Part shown: positions 16,961 to 25,160 of the stretch, piece after piece
Position numbering within the stretch: position 1 is the stretch's first letter
Layout of the letters: each line of letters starts with the position of its first letter
Program-made: the position numbers and the translations under genes
Notes under the pieces: model-generated
Databases searched by the model: none
Seen by the model: only the letters and a program-made list of their open reading frames with translations
What the model was told of the DNA's origin: nothing
Assembly (NCBI GenBank): GCA_017511965.1
Contig: JAFWHT010000010.1
Location: forward strand, 1 to 35,983
Source: Candidatus Saccharimonadota bacterium
GTDB lineage: Bacteria; Patescibacteriota; Saccharimonadia; Saccharimonadales; Saccharimonadaceae
Direction of reading: 5' to 3'
DNA length: 35,983 nucleotides

Positions 16961-18912
16961 TTTTAGACGGTTTAAACGACGAGCAGAAAAGAGCGGTAGA
17001 GATTTTGTCGGGGCCGGTGTTGATACTTGCGGGGGCGGGGTCAGGAAAAACGCGAACCTTGACATACAGAATCGCAAATTTGATTTCGCATGGAGTTCCG
17101 CCATCATCAATTTTGGCAGTTACCTTTACGAATAAAGCGGCGAATGAGATGCGAGAACGGATAGAAAAACTTTTAGGAAATGTGCATATGCCATTTATGG
17201 GAACATTTCATGGGATTGCAGTGAGGATATTAAGACAAGAATCGGAAGCGGCGGGACTTTCTCGGAATTTTGTGATTTACGATACGGATGATCAGATTTC
17301 GCTGATTCGAAGAATTATGCGAGAGCTAAAGATGACTGATAGTAAAAATTTAAAACCAAAATCGATCCAGGCTATTATTTCAAATGAAAAAAATCAAGGA
17401 AATGGACCAGATGAATATGAAGCGAAAGCATATTATCCGAATCAGCAACAAATAGCAAAGATTTTTCGAAAATATGAAGAGGAGAAGCAAAAAGCAGGGG
17501 CACTAGATTTTGATGATTTACTTTTGAAGGAATTGGAATTATTGCGAGAAAATCCGGCGGTGCGAGAAAAATGGCGCAAACATTTTAAACATATTTTGAT
17601 TGATGAATATCAGGATACGAATTTAATACAATATAATATAGTGAAATTGTTGGTAAATGAAGAAAGAAACATTTGCGTGGTGGGGGATGATTGGCAATCG
17701 ATATATTCGTGGCGAGGAGCGGATTTTACAAACATTTTGAATTTTGAGCGAGATTTTCCGGGAGCGGCAGTGATTAAGTTGGAACAAAATTATCGTTCGA
17801 CTGGAAATATCTTGGAAGCGGCGCAAAAAATTATTAACGAAAATAAGACACGGACAGAAAAGGAATTATTTACGGTAGAAGGAAAGGGTGAGCCGGTAGA
17901 TATTGAGAGTTTACGCGACGAGACGGAAGAGGCGAATTTTGTGGCGCTTTCGATTTTGAAGATGAGGGAAAATTATTCGGATTATTCGGATTTTGCAGTG
18001 TTGTATCGAACGAACGCACAATCGTATGCATTTGAGAAAGCGCTAATGAACATGAAAATTCCGTACAAGATTGTGGGTGGGGTGAGATTTTATGATCGAA
18101 AAGAAGTGAAAGATGTGCTCGCGATTTTGAAATTAGTTGTAAATCAGCGCGATAGAATCAGCTTTGAACGGATAGTGAAAAATGTTTTGAGTGGGATTGG
18201 CGAAGCGTCTCTTTTGAAGATTTTATCAGCAATGGATAGTATTAGTAGTGATAAGCCACTTTTTGAAGCAGACTTGGTAGAAGTTTTAAAAACAGCAAAA
18301 GCAAAGAATAGTTTTTTGCGCTTGGTTGCGTTTTTGCGAGAGGCAAAAACTAACGAGGATTTGGGCGGATTGGTGCGACGAGTGATTGAACGTTTTAATT
18401 TTAAAGAGTTAACTGATGACGGGACGCCGAGTGCAGATGAGCGAATGGGGAACTTAGAAGTTTTGGCGTCTAATGTAGCAGAATATGAAAATCTAGAAGA
18501 GTTTTTGGCAGATGCGAGTTTGATGTCGAGCGCAGATGAACGTTCGAGCCGAAATTCGGTAACTTTGATGACGCTTCATGCGGCAAAGGGGCTAGAGTTC
18601 CCAGTAGTGTTTATTGTAGGGATGGAAGACGGGTTGTTTCCGAGTTCTAGAGCGTTGGACTCAGAGGCGGATTTGGAAGAAGAACGACGTTTGGCATATG
18701 TAGGGATGACGCGAGCGATGTCTAAACTATTTTTGACTTATGCTACGAGTCGATTTTCGTTTGGAAGTAGAAATTATAATACGCCGTCGAGATTTTTGTT
18801 AGAACTGGGATATAATCCATACGGGGCAAATGAGTATCGAGATAATGATGGTGATGGGTTTACGGATTTTGACCCGTTTCCGGAAGATTTGCCAGTGTGG
18901 GATGGTTTTTAG
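16957..18912 (+). CDS. pcrA: UvrD/PcrA-type superfamily 1 DNA helicase
   Basis: This 651-aa 3'-5' helicase acts in nucleotide excision repair and replication restart. The motifs are in order: Q-motif GLNDEQKRAV, Walker A AGAGSGKT (25-32), TFTNKAANEM, DEYQDTN near 216, VGDDWQSIYSWRGA, LEQNYRST, TLHAAKGLEFP and RRLAYVGMTRA. It is shorter than E. coli UvrD (about 720 aa). The C-terminus ends in an unusual acidic tail, with DNDGDGFTDFDPFPED matching the pattern of a calcium-binding DxDxDG loop; this may be chance or an interaction peptide. ATGA overlap with murA implies coupled translation. pcrA and uvrD cannot be separated by sequence alone. Confidence 0.93.
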   Translation: MILDGLNDEQKRAVEILSGPVLILAGAGSGKTRTLTYRIANLISHGVPPSSILAVTFTNKAANEMRERIEKLLGNVHMPFMGTFHGIAVRILRQESEAAGLSRNFVIYDTDDQISLIRRIMRELKMTDSKNLKPKSIQAIISNEKNQGNGPDEYEAKAYYPNQQQIAKIFRKYEEEKQKAGALDFDDLLLKELELLRENPAVREKWRKHFKHILIDEYQDTNLIQYNIVKLLVNEERNICVVGDDWQSIYSWRGADFTNILNFERDFPGAAVIKLEQNYRSTGNILEAAQKIINENKTRTEKELFTVEGKGEPVDIESLRDETEEANFVALSILKMRENYSDYSDFAVLYRTNAQSYAFEKALMNMKIPYKIVGGVRFYDRKEVKDVLAILKLVVNQRDRISFERIVKNVLSGIGEASLLKILSAMDSISSDKPLFEADLVEVLKTAKAKNSFLRLVAFLREAKTNEDLGGLVRRVIERFNFKELTDDGTPSADERMGNLEVLASNVAEYENLEEFLADASLMSSADERSSRNSVTLMTLHAAKGLEFPVVFIVGMEDGLFPSSRALDSEADLEEERRLAYVGMTRAMSKLFLTYATSRFSFGSRNYNTPSRFLLELGYNPYGANEYRDNDGDGFTDFDPFPEDLPVWDGF

Positions 18913-18922
18913 TAAATGCTTA

Positions 18923-18931
18923 TGTTATAAT
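18923..18931 (+). promoter_or_regulatory. Extended -10 promoter for pilus ATPase
   Basis: TGt-TATAAT (18926-18931), six bases, then ATG at 18938. It decides the start: an upstream ATG at 18830 would overlap the helicase gene and lacks such a site. Confidence 0.65.
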
Positions 18932-18937
18932 ATAAGC

Positions 18938-20560
18938 ATGGACGAAAGTGAGATTCAGTCGAAAAGGCGAGAGAATGAAGAGCAAGCAACTGCGCAAAGG
19001 TCGCAGATTTTGGGATTACCATATTTAGATACGCGTGAATTTGAAAATGAAATTCCGTTGGTAAATGGGTTACTAGATATTTCGCAAATGCACAAGGATT
19101 TTATTTTGCCTTTGCAAAAAGGTGGTGGTGATGAGCATTTTCAATTTATGGTGACGAGTCAGACACCACGTAGTTTGATTGAAAAAATGCGACAGGATTA
19201 TTTAGATCAGGGCGAACGAGCAGACTTTTTCTTGATTTCGTTATCGGCATACAAAGTTTTTATGTTGCGTTATGATCCGCCAAAAGAAATTCAATATGAT
19301 GATATTAAAATTGCTGGTGAGGGTGATTCGGAGACGATTGCAAGTGTGTCGCAAACACTTGCGACTGTATCAACCGAAAAAGTTTTTGACTTTTTAATTG
19401 ATCAGGCTGATAAGCTAGGGGCTTCAGATATTCACATTGAAAATCTTAGAGGCGAGATTCGGATTCGAATGAGGGTGGATGGGCTTTTACATCCGGTGGC
19501 GACGATCGATAGAGATAGGTACCGAGTTTTTATGGGCGAGCTTAGTTCGCGGGCGAATGTTTCAACGGCGTCAAATAAACCACAATCTGGGCATATGCAA
19601 AAAGACATCACAAGAGATGGAGCGACGCATCTTCTAAACATCCGTGTAGAGACGGTGCCAACGATGTATGGGCAAGATGCAGTGCTTAGGCTTTTTAATT
19701 TTGATGAGAGTTTGCTGAATTTGGATTTGTTAGGATTATCCAAAGAAGAGTTGAAAGAAATTAATGAAGTGATTTCGCATCCACGTGGATTGGTATTGAT
19801 GGTGGGGCCGACTGGTTCGGGTAAGTCAACAACTTTGTACTCGATGCTTAATGCTTTGAATACTTCGGATAAAAAAATTATTACATTGGAGGATCCGATT
19901 GAATATGGTATTACGGGGATTTCGCAAATTCCGATTAATACAAATTCGGGAGAATCGTTTGCGGATGGGCTACGATCGGTTCTTAGGTTAGACCCAGACG
20001 TAGTAATGGTGGGTGAGATTCGTGATGCAGATACAGCAAAAACGGCGATTCAAGCTTCGATTACGGGGCATCTCGTTTTGTCGTCGTTTCATGCTAACTC
20101 TACTTCAGCAGCATTTTCGAGAATGATTGACTTGATTGGCGTAAATCCGATTTTTTCGAGTTCGATTAGGTTAGTGATTGCGCAGAGATTAGTGCGAAAA
20201 TTGGCGAATTCAAAAAAGCAACGCTCGGCGACAGAAGCGGAAGCGCGTTATATTCGCGAGGTAATGAACGGAGTTTCGGAAGAGATTTTGGCGAATTATG
20301 ATTTAGACAATTTAACACTTTACGATCCGGTGGCGACGGAAGCAGAGCCATTTGGATATAATGGGCGAACAGTAATTATGGAACAATTAATTGTTTCGGA
20401 AGATATTCAGGCATTTATTCGTGGAGATGTGGCAGAAATCAATACAGACGTAATTGAAAAAACAGCAAAAGCAAACGGAATGTTGACTTTGGAACAAAAG
20501 GGTGTGTTGGCGGTACTTAGAGGCGAGACAACACTTGAAGAGATTTCCAGAGTTATATAA
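18938..20560 (+). CDS. Type IV pilus / type II secretion assembly ATPase (PilB/GspE family)
   Basis: This 540-aa ATPase powers pilus extension at the cytoplasmic face. Residues 1-130 are the poorly conserved N-terminal domain. The N2 domain has LIDQADKLGASDIHIE and RMRVDGLLHPV. The ATPase core has Walker A GPTGSGKSTT near 290, the Asp box ITLEDPIEYGI, LRLDPDVVMVGEIRDADTA and the His box TGHLVLSSFHANST. The four-cysteine zinc site found in many PilB proteins is absent between LVRKLANSKKQ and the C-terminal domain. The start at 18938 is fixed by a promoter. The matching pilin-like genes lie 9 kb away at 27633-30729; no PilC, PilM or prepilin peptidase is in the window. Confidence 0.93.
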   Translation: MDESEIQSKRRENEEQATAQRSQILGLPYLDTREFENEIPLVNGLLDISQMHKDFILPLQKGGGDEHFQFMVTSQTPRSLIEKMRQDYLDQGERADFFLISLSAYKVFMLRYDPPKEIQYDDIKIAGEGDSETIASVSQTLATVSTEKVFDFLIDQADKLGASDIHIENLRGEIRIRMRVDGLLHPVATIDRDRYRVFMGELSSRANVSTASNKPQSGHMQKDITRDGATHLLNIRVETVPTMYGQDAVLRLFNFDESLLNLDLLGLSKEELKEINEVISHPRGLVLMVGPTGSGKSTTLYSMLNALNTSDKKIITLEDPIEYGITGISQIPINTNSGESFADGLRSVLRLDPDVVMVGEIRDADTAKTAIQASITGHLVLSSFHANSTSAAFSRMIDLIGVNPIFSSSIRLVIAQRLVRKLANSKKQRSATEAEARYIREVMNGVSEEILANYDLDNLTLYDPVATEAEPFGYNGRTVIMEQLIVSEDIQAFIRGDVAEINTDVIEKTAKANGMLTLEQKGVLAVLRGETTLEEISRVI

Positions 20561-20564
20561 TATA

Positions 20565-20573
20565 TGGTATAAT
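20565..20573 (+). promoter_or_regulatory. Extended -10 promoter for tRNA-Arg
   Basis: TGg-TATAAT (20568-20573) lies 22 bases before the tRNA and just after the ATPase stop codon. Confidence 0.5.
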
Positions 20574-20595
20574 AATAAGGGGGATTTATTTATGC

Positions 20596-20670
20596 GGGCC
20601 CGTCGTTCAACGGATAGGACATATCCCCTCTAAGGATACAATGTTGGTTCGATTCCAACCGGGCTCACCA
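20596..20670 (+). tRNA. tRNA-Arg (TCT) with C33
   Basis: Acceptor GGGCCCG/CGGGCTC, D-stem GTTC/GGAC, T-arm GTTGG/CCAAC with TTCGATT, encoded CCA. The anticodon stem TATCC/GGATA encloses CCTCTAA, giving anticodon TCT but with C instead of the near-universal U at position 33. The next gene's GGAG begins directly after CCA, so tRNA and exporter genes are probably one transcript. Confidence 0.88.
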
Positions 20671-20678
20671 GGAGAATT

Positions 20679-21398
20679 ATGAATATCGTAGAAGTAAAGA
20701 ATTTTAAGATGCAGTTTGGGAATAAAACCGTTATTTCTGATTTGTCTTTTAATGTGAAAAAGGGGGAAGTATTTGGACTCCTTGGTGCGAATGGGTCGGG
20801 GAAGACGACGACGGTAAGGGCGCTTCTCGGATTTTATAAGGCGACCAAAGGGGAACTTTTGATTGATGGGAAAGTTTATAATCCGGAAGATTTAGATGTG
20901 ACGGTGGGGTATCTACCGGAAGAGCGCGGGCTTTATAAGAAAGAGACCGTGATTGATAATTTGATGTATTTTGCAGAACTAAAGGGCGTGAAAAATCCTT
21001 TGGAATGGTGTGATAAATATCTGCGTCGAGTTGGTTTGATTGAAAAGATGAACGAGAAATTGGAGAAGCTGTCTGGCGGGCAACAGCAAAAAGTGCAGCT
21101 TGGGGTTTGTATTATGGGAGAGCCGAAACTTTTGATTTTAGATGAGCCGACGAAAGGGTTTGACCCGATGAATCGGAGGCTTCTGATGGAAATTATTGAA
21201 GAATTACACGAGAAAGGCTGTGCGATTATTTTAATTACGCATTATATGGATGAGGTGGAGAGGCTGTGTGATAGGGCGCTTTTATTAAAGGACGGGAAGG
21301 CAATGGTTTATGGGACAATTAGTGAGATTCGGAAGAAGTTTAAAGGAAAATCGCTAGAACAGATATTTATTGATACTTATGGAGAAGAAAATGAGTAA
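20679..21398 (+). CDS. ABC-2 type exporter ATP-binding protein
   Basis: This 239-aa protein is a complete ABC ATPase: Walker A GANGSGKTTT (36-45), Q-loop region YLPEERGLY, signature LSGGQQQK near 128, Walker B LLILDEPTKGFDP and the switch histidine ILITHYMDE. The sequence around EERGLY and the short C-terminal tail resemble NatA/EcsA-type ATPases. GGAG lies four bases before the ATG and directly abuts the tRNA-Arg CCA end. It overlaps its permease gene by 8 bp. The pair probably extrudes an ion, lipid or peptide; the substrate is unknown. Confidence 0.93.
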   Translation: MNIVEVKNFKMQFGNKTVISDLSFNVKKGEVFGLLGANGSGKTTTVRALLGFYKATKGELLIDGKVYNPEDLDVTVGYLPEERGLYKKETVIDNLMYFAELKGVKNPLEWCDKYLRRVGLIEKMNEKLEKLSGGQQQKVQLGVCIMGEPKLLILDEPTKGFDPMNRRLLMEIIEELHEKGCAIILITHYMDEVERLCDRALLLKDGKAMVYGTISEIRKKFKGKSLEQIFIDTYGEENE

Positions 21399-22584
21399 AC
21401 CGCTTTTTATCGTTACAAAGTTCGAGATCATAAGACAACTGAAGAAGCCGGCGTTTTGGCTTTCGGTTTTACTCGTGCCGGCGTTTATAGGGTTAATGAC
21501 GCTAATTGGTTATATTGGTGGAACGTCTGGTGTAGTAGAGGAATTGCCGGAGGATACGAAGCTTGCGATTATGGACGAGGCGGGAATTTTACCAAAGGAT
21601 AATCCGTTTGCACTTTATGCGACTAAAGACGAGGGAATTGAGGCGGTAAAAAACGAACAAATCGACTTGTTTTATTATATTCCGGTGGATTTTGTGGAAA
21701 ATAAAAAGATCGAGTTTTATCAGGTTTCGGAAGGGCTACATCTTTTTGATTATAGTGCCGAAGCGATCAAGGGGATTTTGAGGCAGTTTGTTTCGTCGGC
21801 TTTGCCGGAAAAGGACGTACTTGCGATTACGGGCGAGTACGAAGTAGAAACAACGCAATTTTCTGCTAGTGGCGAAGACGCGAATGTGCTTGGGCGAGCA
21901 ATTGTTCCTGGCATAGTTTTAGTGGCATTTATATTATACTTTGTCTTGGGCGGGAATCGGCTGACAATGACAGTAGTAGAAGAAAAGGAGAATCGAATTT
22001 CCGAAATGATTTTGACGTCAGTATCGGCGAAGACTTTAATTGTAGGAAAAATGTTAGCGATGATTACGCTCGGGTTTATTCAGATTTTAGCGTTTGTGGT
22101 GCCGGTAGTAGCTTTAGTTTATTTTAATCGCGAAAACCCAATGGTGGTGCAAATTTTAGAATCGATTGAAATTAATCCGTTTATGGTAACTACGAGTGTG
22201 ATTTTGTTCCTGTTCTCGATTTTATTTGTAACGGGGATTCTTACGTTTATCGGGTCGTTTACGCCAAATGCGAGAGACGCTTCGAACTTTATGGCGCCGG
22301 CGATTATTGCTACAGTTTTCCCGCTTTATTTTATGTCGCTGTTTTTGTCGGGCGAAGTTAATTTTCTAGTTGAGTTTATTACTTTCTTCCCGCTTTCGGC
22401 GCCGACGGGGTTGATGCTTCGAAATACATTTGGGACTTTAAGTACACTAGAACTTATCATTGGGATTGTTGAAATTACATTAATTTCAGTCTTTATGATT
22501 TATCTAACGGCTCGAACTTTCCAGAAGAATGCGATTAATTTCGAAATCGCCCTGCCGAAATTTTTGAAAAAGAAGAATAAATAA
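21391..22584 (+). CDS. ABC-2 type exporter permease (NatB-like)
   Basis: This 397-aa permease has a first span (about residues 20-42) near the N-terminus, then a long outside domain of about 130 residues, then five more spans with the ABC-2 signature VVEEKENRISEMILTSVSAKTLIVGKML between them. The arrangement matches NatB and related sodium- or drug-efflux subunits. I chose the ATG at 21391 because GGAG lies six bases upstream; TTG at 21370 and ATG at 21379 give less likely longer forms. It overlaps the ATPase gene by 8 bp. Its last codons lie in the left arm of the inverted-repeat element. Confidence 0.9.
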   Translation: MSKPLFIVTKFEIIRQLKKPAFWLSVLLVPAFIGLMTLIGYIGGTSGVVEELPEDTKLAIMDEAGILPKDNPFALYATKDEGIEAVKNEQIDLFYYIPVDFVENKKIEFYQVSEGLHLFDYSAEAIKGILRQFVSSALPEKDVLAITGEYEVETTQFSASGEDANVLGRAIVPGIVLVAFILYFVLGGNRLTMTVVEEKENRISEMILTSVSAKTLIVGKMLAMITLGFIQILAFVVPVVALVYFNRENPMVVQILESIEINPFMVTTSVILFLFSILFVTGILTFIGSFTPNARDASNFMAPAIIATVFPLYFMSLFLSGEVNFLVEFITFFPLSAPTGLMLRNTFGTLSTLELIIGIVEITLISVFMIYLTARTFQKNAINFEIALPKFLKKKNK

Positions 22585-22764
22585 AACACCTTTTTCGAAG
22601 CTGGACTTTTTGTCTTGTAATTTTTGCAACGTAAGGCAAGAAAAAAAGTCCTTATTCGCTCACTGCGTTCGCTATGGGACATTTTTTCTTGTTAAGTTGT
22701 AAAAATTACGACAAAAAATCTGCAAAAAATCTCATTATGCTTCGAAAAAGGTGTTTTATTTATT
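22576..22764. repeat. 189-bp nested inverted repeat with 26-bp perfect terminal arms
   Basis: Bases 22576-22601 are the exact reverse complement of 22739-22764. Inside, two further imperfect arm pairs occur (about 22612-22630 with 22696-22714, and 22636-22651 with 22677-22692), around an apex containing CGCTCACTGCGTTCGC. The element fills the space between the convergent ABC permease and aspS genes and touches both coding ends. It may be a miniature transposable element or a large bidirectional terminator. No target duplication is obvious. Confidence 0.8.
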
Positions 22765-22766
22765 TT

Positions 22767-24536
22767 TTATTCTTCCTCAATAATTGCGAGGTGAGATTCG
22801 TCGAGTTGGATTTTATCAACTTCGGAAGGGGAGTTCATCATGAGGTCGACGCCAGAACCGTTTTTCGGGAAGGCGACGATGTCGCGGATGTTTTCAGTTT
22901 CTTCGAGAATCATAAAGATACGATCGAGTCCGGGAGCGCAGCCAGCGTGAGGCGGAGCGCCAAATTTAAAGGCATTCAACATGCCGTCAAAACGGGATTC
23001 AACATACTCATTATTAAAGCCGAGAATGTTAAAGACTTTATACATAATTTCGGGATTATAATTTCGAACTGCGCCAGAACAAACTTCGTAGCCGTTCATA
23101 ACCATGTCATACTGATCGGCTTTGAGTTCAAGGAAGTTTTGCTTGGCGCAAACTTCTTCTAAGGCTTTAAGGCCGCCTTTTGGCATAGAAAATGGGTTAT
23201 GACCAAAGTCGAGCTTCTTGTTTTTTTCATCCCATTCGTAAAATGGGAAATCGACAATCCAACAATAGGCAACTACTTCCCCATTTTTTAAATTAAAATG
23301 ATCGGCGAAAGCGATACGGAGTGCGCCGAGAACTTTGTTGACTTTGTTTCTTTCGTCAGCACCAAAGAACACGGCGTCGCCATCTTTAGCGCCAGTAAGT
23401 TTTTTAACTGAATCAATTTCTGCTTCGGACATAAATTTCAAGATTGGTGATTTGGCCTCGCCGTCACTATATAATATATATGCTAATCCACCAGCGCCTT
23501 CTGACCTCGCTTTTTCGGTAAATTCGTCGATTTCGCGACGAGTTAAGTTAGCGCCGCCTTTTACGCAAATGGCTTTAATACAAGGAGCCTGAAAAACTTT
23601 AAAATCAGTATTTTTAAAGACGTCGGTTAATTCAACTAACTCCATGCCGTAGCGTAAATCTGGCTTATCAGTCCCGTAAGTTTCCATAGCGAATTCGTAA
23701 GACAAGCGAGGAACTTTGCCGTTTTTGTCTAGAAGAAGTTTTTTATCACTGAACTTAGTAGCGAGATCAATAAATAACGGTTCGATAGTTTCGCGGACGA
23801 TTTCGCCGTCGTCGACAAAAGACATTTCCATATCTAGCTGATAGAAATCACCATATAGCCTATCAGCGCGTGGGTCTTCGTCTCGGAAACAGGGCGCGAT
23901 TTGGAAATATCTATTGACGCCACCGACCATTAATAATTGTTTAAATTGTTGTGGAGCTTGAGGAAGGGCGTAGAACTTACCCGGATGAAGTCTGGAAGGA
24001 ACAAGAAAGTCACGAGCGCCTTCGGGCGAAGAGTTTGCCAGAATTGGTGTTGTGATTTCGGTAAAATCATGATTATACATATATTCACGAATGAAACGAT
24101 AAAATTCCGAACGGCGTTTTAAGATATTTTGCATGCTTGGACGACGAAGATCAAGATAGCGATATTTAAGACGCATTTCTTCAGAAGATTTTTCGCCGTC
24201 GTCATGGGTATTAACCGGAAGAGGCTCGGATTTATTTAAGAGCTCAAGATTTTCGACAACTAATTCGATTTTGCCAGTTTCGATATTTGGGTTAATTAAA
24301 TCGGGTTCGCGTTCGCGGATTTTACCGGTAGCCTGAATAACAAATTCATCGCGCAAGGTTTCAGCGAGTTTGAAATTTTCGGGATTATCGGGAGTGACGA
24401 CTAATTGGATGATTCCGGTGTGGTCACGAAGATCAATAAAAATTAGACCACCATGATCGCGACGGGAATTAACCCAGCCTTCGACCGAAACTTTTTTTTC
24501 TACGTAATTGTTTAATTCATTTGATAAAACGCGCAT
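22767..24536 (-). CDS. aspS: Aspartyl-tRNA synthetase
   Basis: This 589-aa class IIb synthetase charges tRNA with aspartate. The N-terminal OB fold binds the anticodon (SVEGWVNSRRDHGGLIFIDL). Class II motif 1 lies around ITTPILANSSPEGARDFLVP, motif 2 is CFRDEDPRADRLYGDFYQLD, and motif 3 is HAGCAPGLDRIFMIL near the end. The insertion (GAD) domain typical of bacterial AspRS is present in the middle, including KFMSEAEIDSVKKLTGAKDGD. The length is normal. Whether it also charges tRNA-Asn needs knowledge of asnS and gatCAB elsewhere. TGg-TATAAT lies five bases upstream of the start. Confidence 0.97.
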   Translation of the reverse strand: MRVLSNELNNYVEKKVSVEGWVNSRRDHGGLIFIDLRDHTGIIQLVVTPDNPENFKLAETLRDEFVIQATGKIREREPDLINPNIETGKIELVVENLELLNKSEPLPVNTHDDGEKSSEEMRLKYRYLDLRRPSMQNILKRRSEFYRFIREYMYNHDFTEITTPILANSSPEGARDFLVPSRLHPGKFYALPQAPQQFKQLLMVGGVNRYFQIAPCFRDEDPRADRLYGDFYQLDMEMSFVDDGEIVRETIEPLFIDLATKFSDKKLLLDKNGKVPRLSYEFAMETYGTDKPDLRYGMELVELTDVFKNTDFKVFQAPCIKAICVKGGANLTRREIDEFTEKARSEGAGGLAYILYSDGEAKSPILKFMSEAEIDSVKKLTGAKDGDAVFFGADERNKVNKVLGALRIAFADHFNLKNGEVVAYCWIVDFPFYEWDEKNKKLDFGHNPFSMPKGGLKALEEVCAKQNFLELKADQYDMVMNGYEVCSGAVRNYNPEIMYKVFNILGFNNEYVESRFDGMLNAFKFGAPPHAGCAPGLDRIFMILEETENIRDIVAFPKNGSGVDLMMNSPSEVDKIQLDESHLAIIEEE

Positions 24537-24541
24537 ATATT

Positions 24542-24550
24542 ATATTATAC
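24542..24550 (-). promoter_or_regulatory. Extended -10 promoter for aspS
   Basis: On the minus strand TGg-TATAAT is followed by five bases and the ATG at 24536; it overlaps the end region of the CBS-protein gene upstream. Confidence 0.55.
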
Positions 24551-24552
24551 CA

Positions 24553-25128
24553 CTATCCCAAGAGATAATCTAGTAGCATCTGAATTGTAAAAAATCCAGC
24601 GAGAGATTCGTTTTTATCAAGAACGAGAAAATAATAACTATTTGTTCTTTCGATTTCTTCAACGACAAAATTTAAAGAATCGGTTTCGTGTAAATAACAC
24701 ACGTTTTTATCGAGAAATTTTTCGGCGCGGTCGGTTTTTTTGATTTCAAGAGCATTAAGAGCTTCGGTGTGAATGATACCTTTAACATGCTCTTTGTCGT
24801 CGACGACTGGGAAATTTGTAAAACCTGAGCGATAGAGCTTATCGAGAGTTAGAGGGCCGAGAAGATCTTTTTGATGGACAAAGATGATTTTACTTTTATC
24901 GACCATTAAATCGGCGACGGACTTTTCGTCAAAATTCATAATGGCGGCAATACGACTGCGATCATTTGAGCTAAGGATTGATTTGGGGGTGCGCTGTAAG
25001 ACGCCGATAAATTCCTCGAGAGTTTTGGGAGTGTATTTCGGAATAATCTTAGGCGCTTTTTTGGGACGATATCTTTCGAGCTTGGGGTCGATAAATTTGA
25101 CAAATTTTTTCATTAAATCTTCAAACAT
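24553..25128 (-). CDS. CBS-domain pair protein
   Basis: This 191-aa protein resembles the middle part of CorC/HlyC-type proteins, without membrane (DUF21) or C-terminal transporter-associated domains. An N-terminal linker rich in K and P (RPKKAPKIIPKYTPK) leads to a stretch with LSSNDRSRIAAIMNFDEKSVADLMV. Two CBS motifs follow: SGFTNFPVVDDKEHVKGIIH and SYYFLVLDKNESLAGFFT. CBS pairs bind adenine nucleotides and regulate partner proteins. The ATG at 25128 has TGa-TATAAT nine bases upstream on the minus strand. It is divergent from the DsbA-like gene and shares its promoter DNA; aspS lies 16 bp downstream. Confidence 0.75.
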   Translation of the reverse strand: MFEDLMKKFVKFIDPKLERYRPKKAPKIIPKYTPKTLEEFIGVLQRTPKSILSSNDRSRIAAIMNFDEKSVADLMVDKSKIIFVHQKDLLGPLTLDKLYRSGFTNFPVVDDKEHVKGIIHTEALNALEIKKTDRAEKFLDKNVCYLHETDSLNFVVEEIERTNSYYFLVLDKNESLAGFFTIQMLLDYLLG

Positions 25129-25136
25129 GCTATAAT
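25128..25136 (+). promoter_or_regulatory. Extended -10 promoter for DsbA-like gene
   Basis: TGc-TATAAT (25131-25136) lies about 24 bases before the ATG at 25161, leaving a leader with AAAAAGGAG as ribosome-binding site. This is a leadered gene. Confidence 0.55.
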
Positions 25137-25137
25137 C

Positions 25138-25146
25138 ATTATATCA
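25138..25146 (-). promoter_or_regulatory. Extended -10 promoter for CBS protein
   Basis: On the minus strand TGa-TATAAT (25143-25138) lies nine bases before the ATG at 25128. One base separates it from the opposite -10 box. Confidence 0.55.
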
Positions 25147-25160
25147 AAAAAGGAGTTTTT

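Noticed and set aside
18830-18937. Longer N-terminus for the pilus ATPase
   Set aside because: It lies within the helicase gene, has no family similarity, and the promoter six bases before 18938 fixes the shorter start.
22674-23162. Plus-strand ORF of 162 aa
   Set aside because: It runs through the inverted-repeat element and antisense to the well-supported aspS gene.
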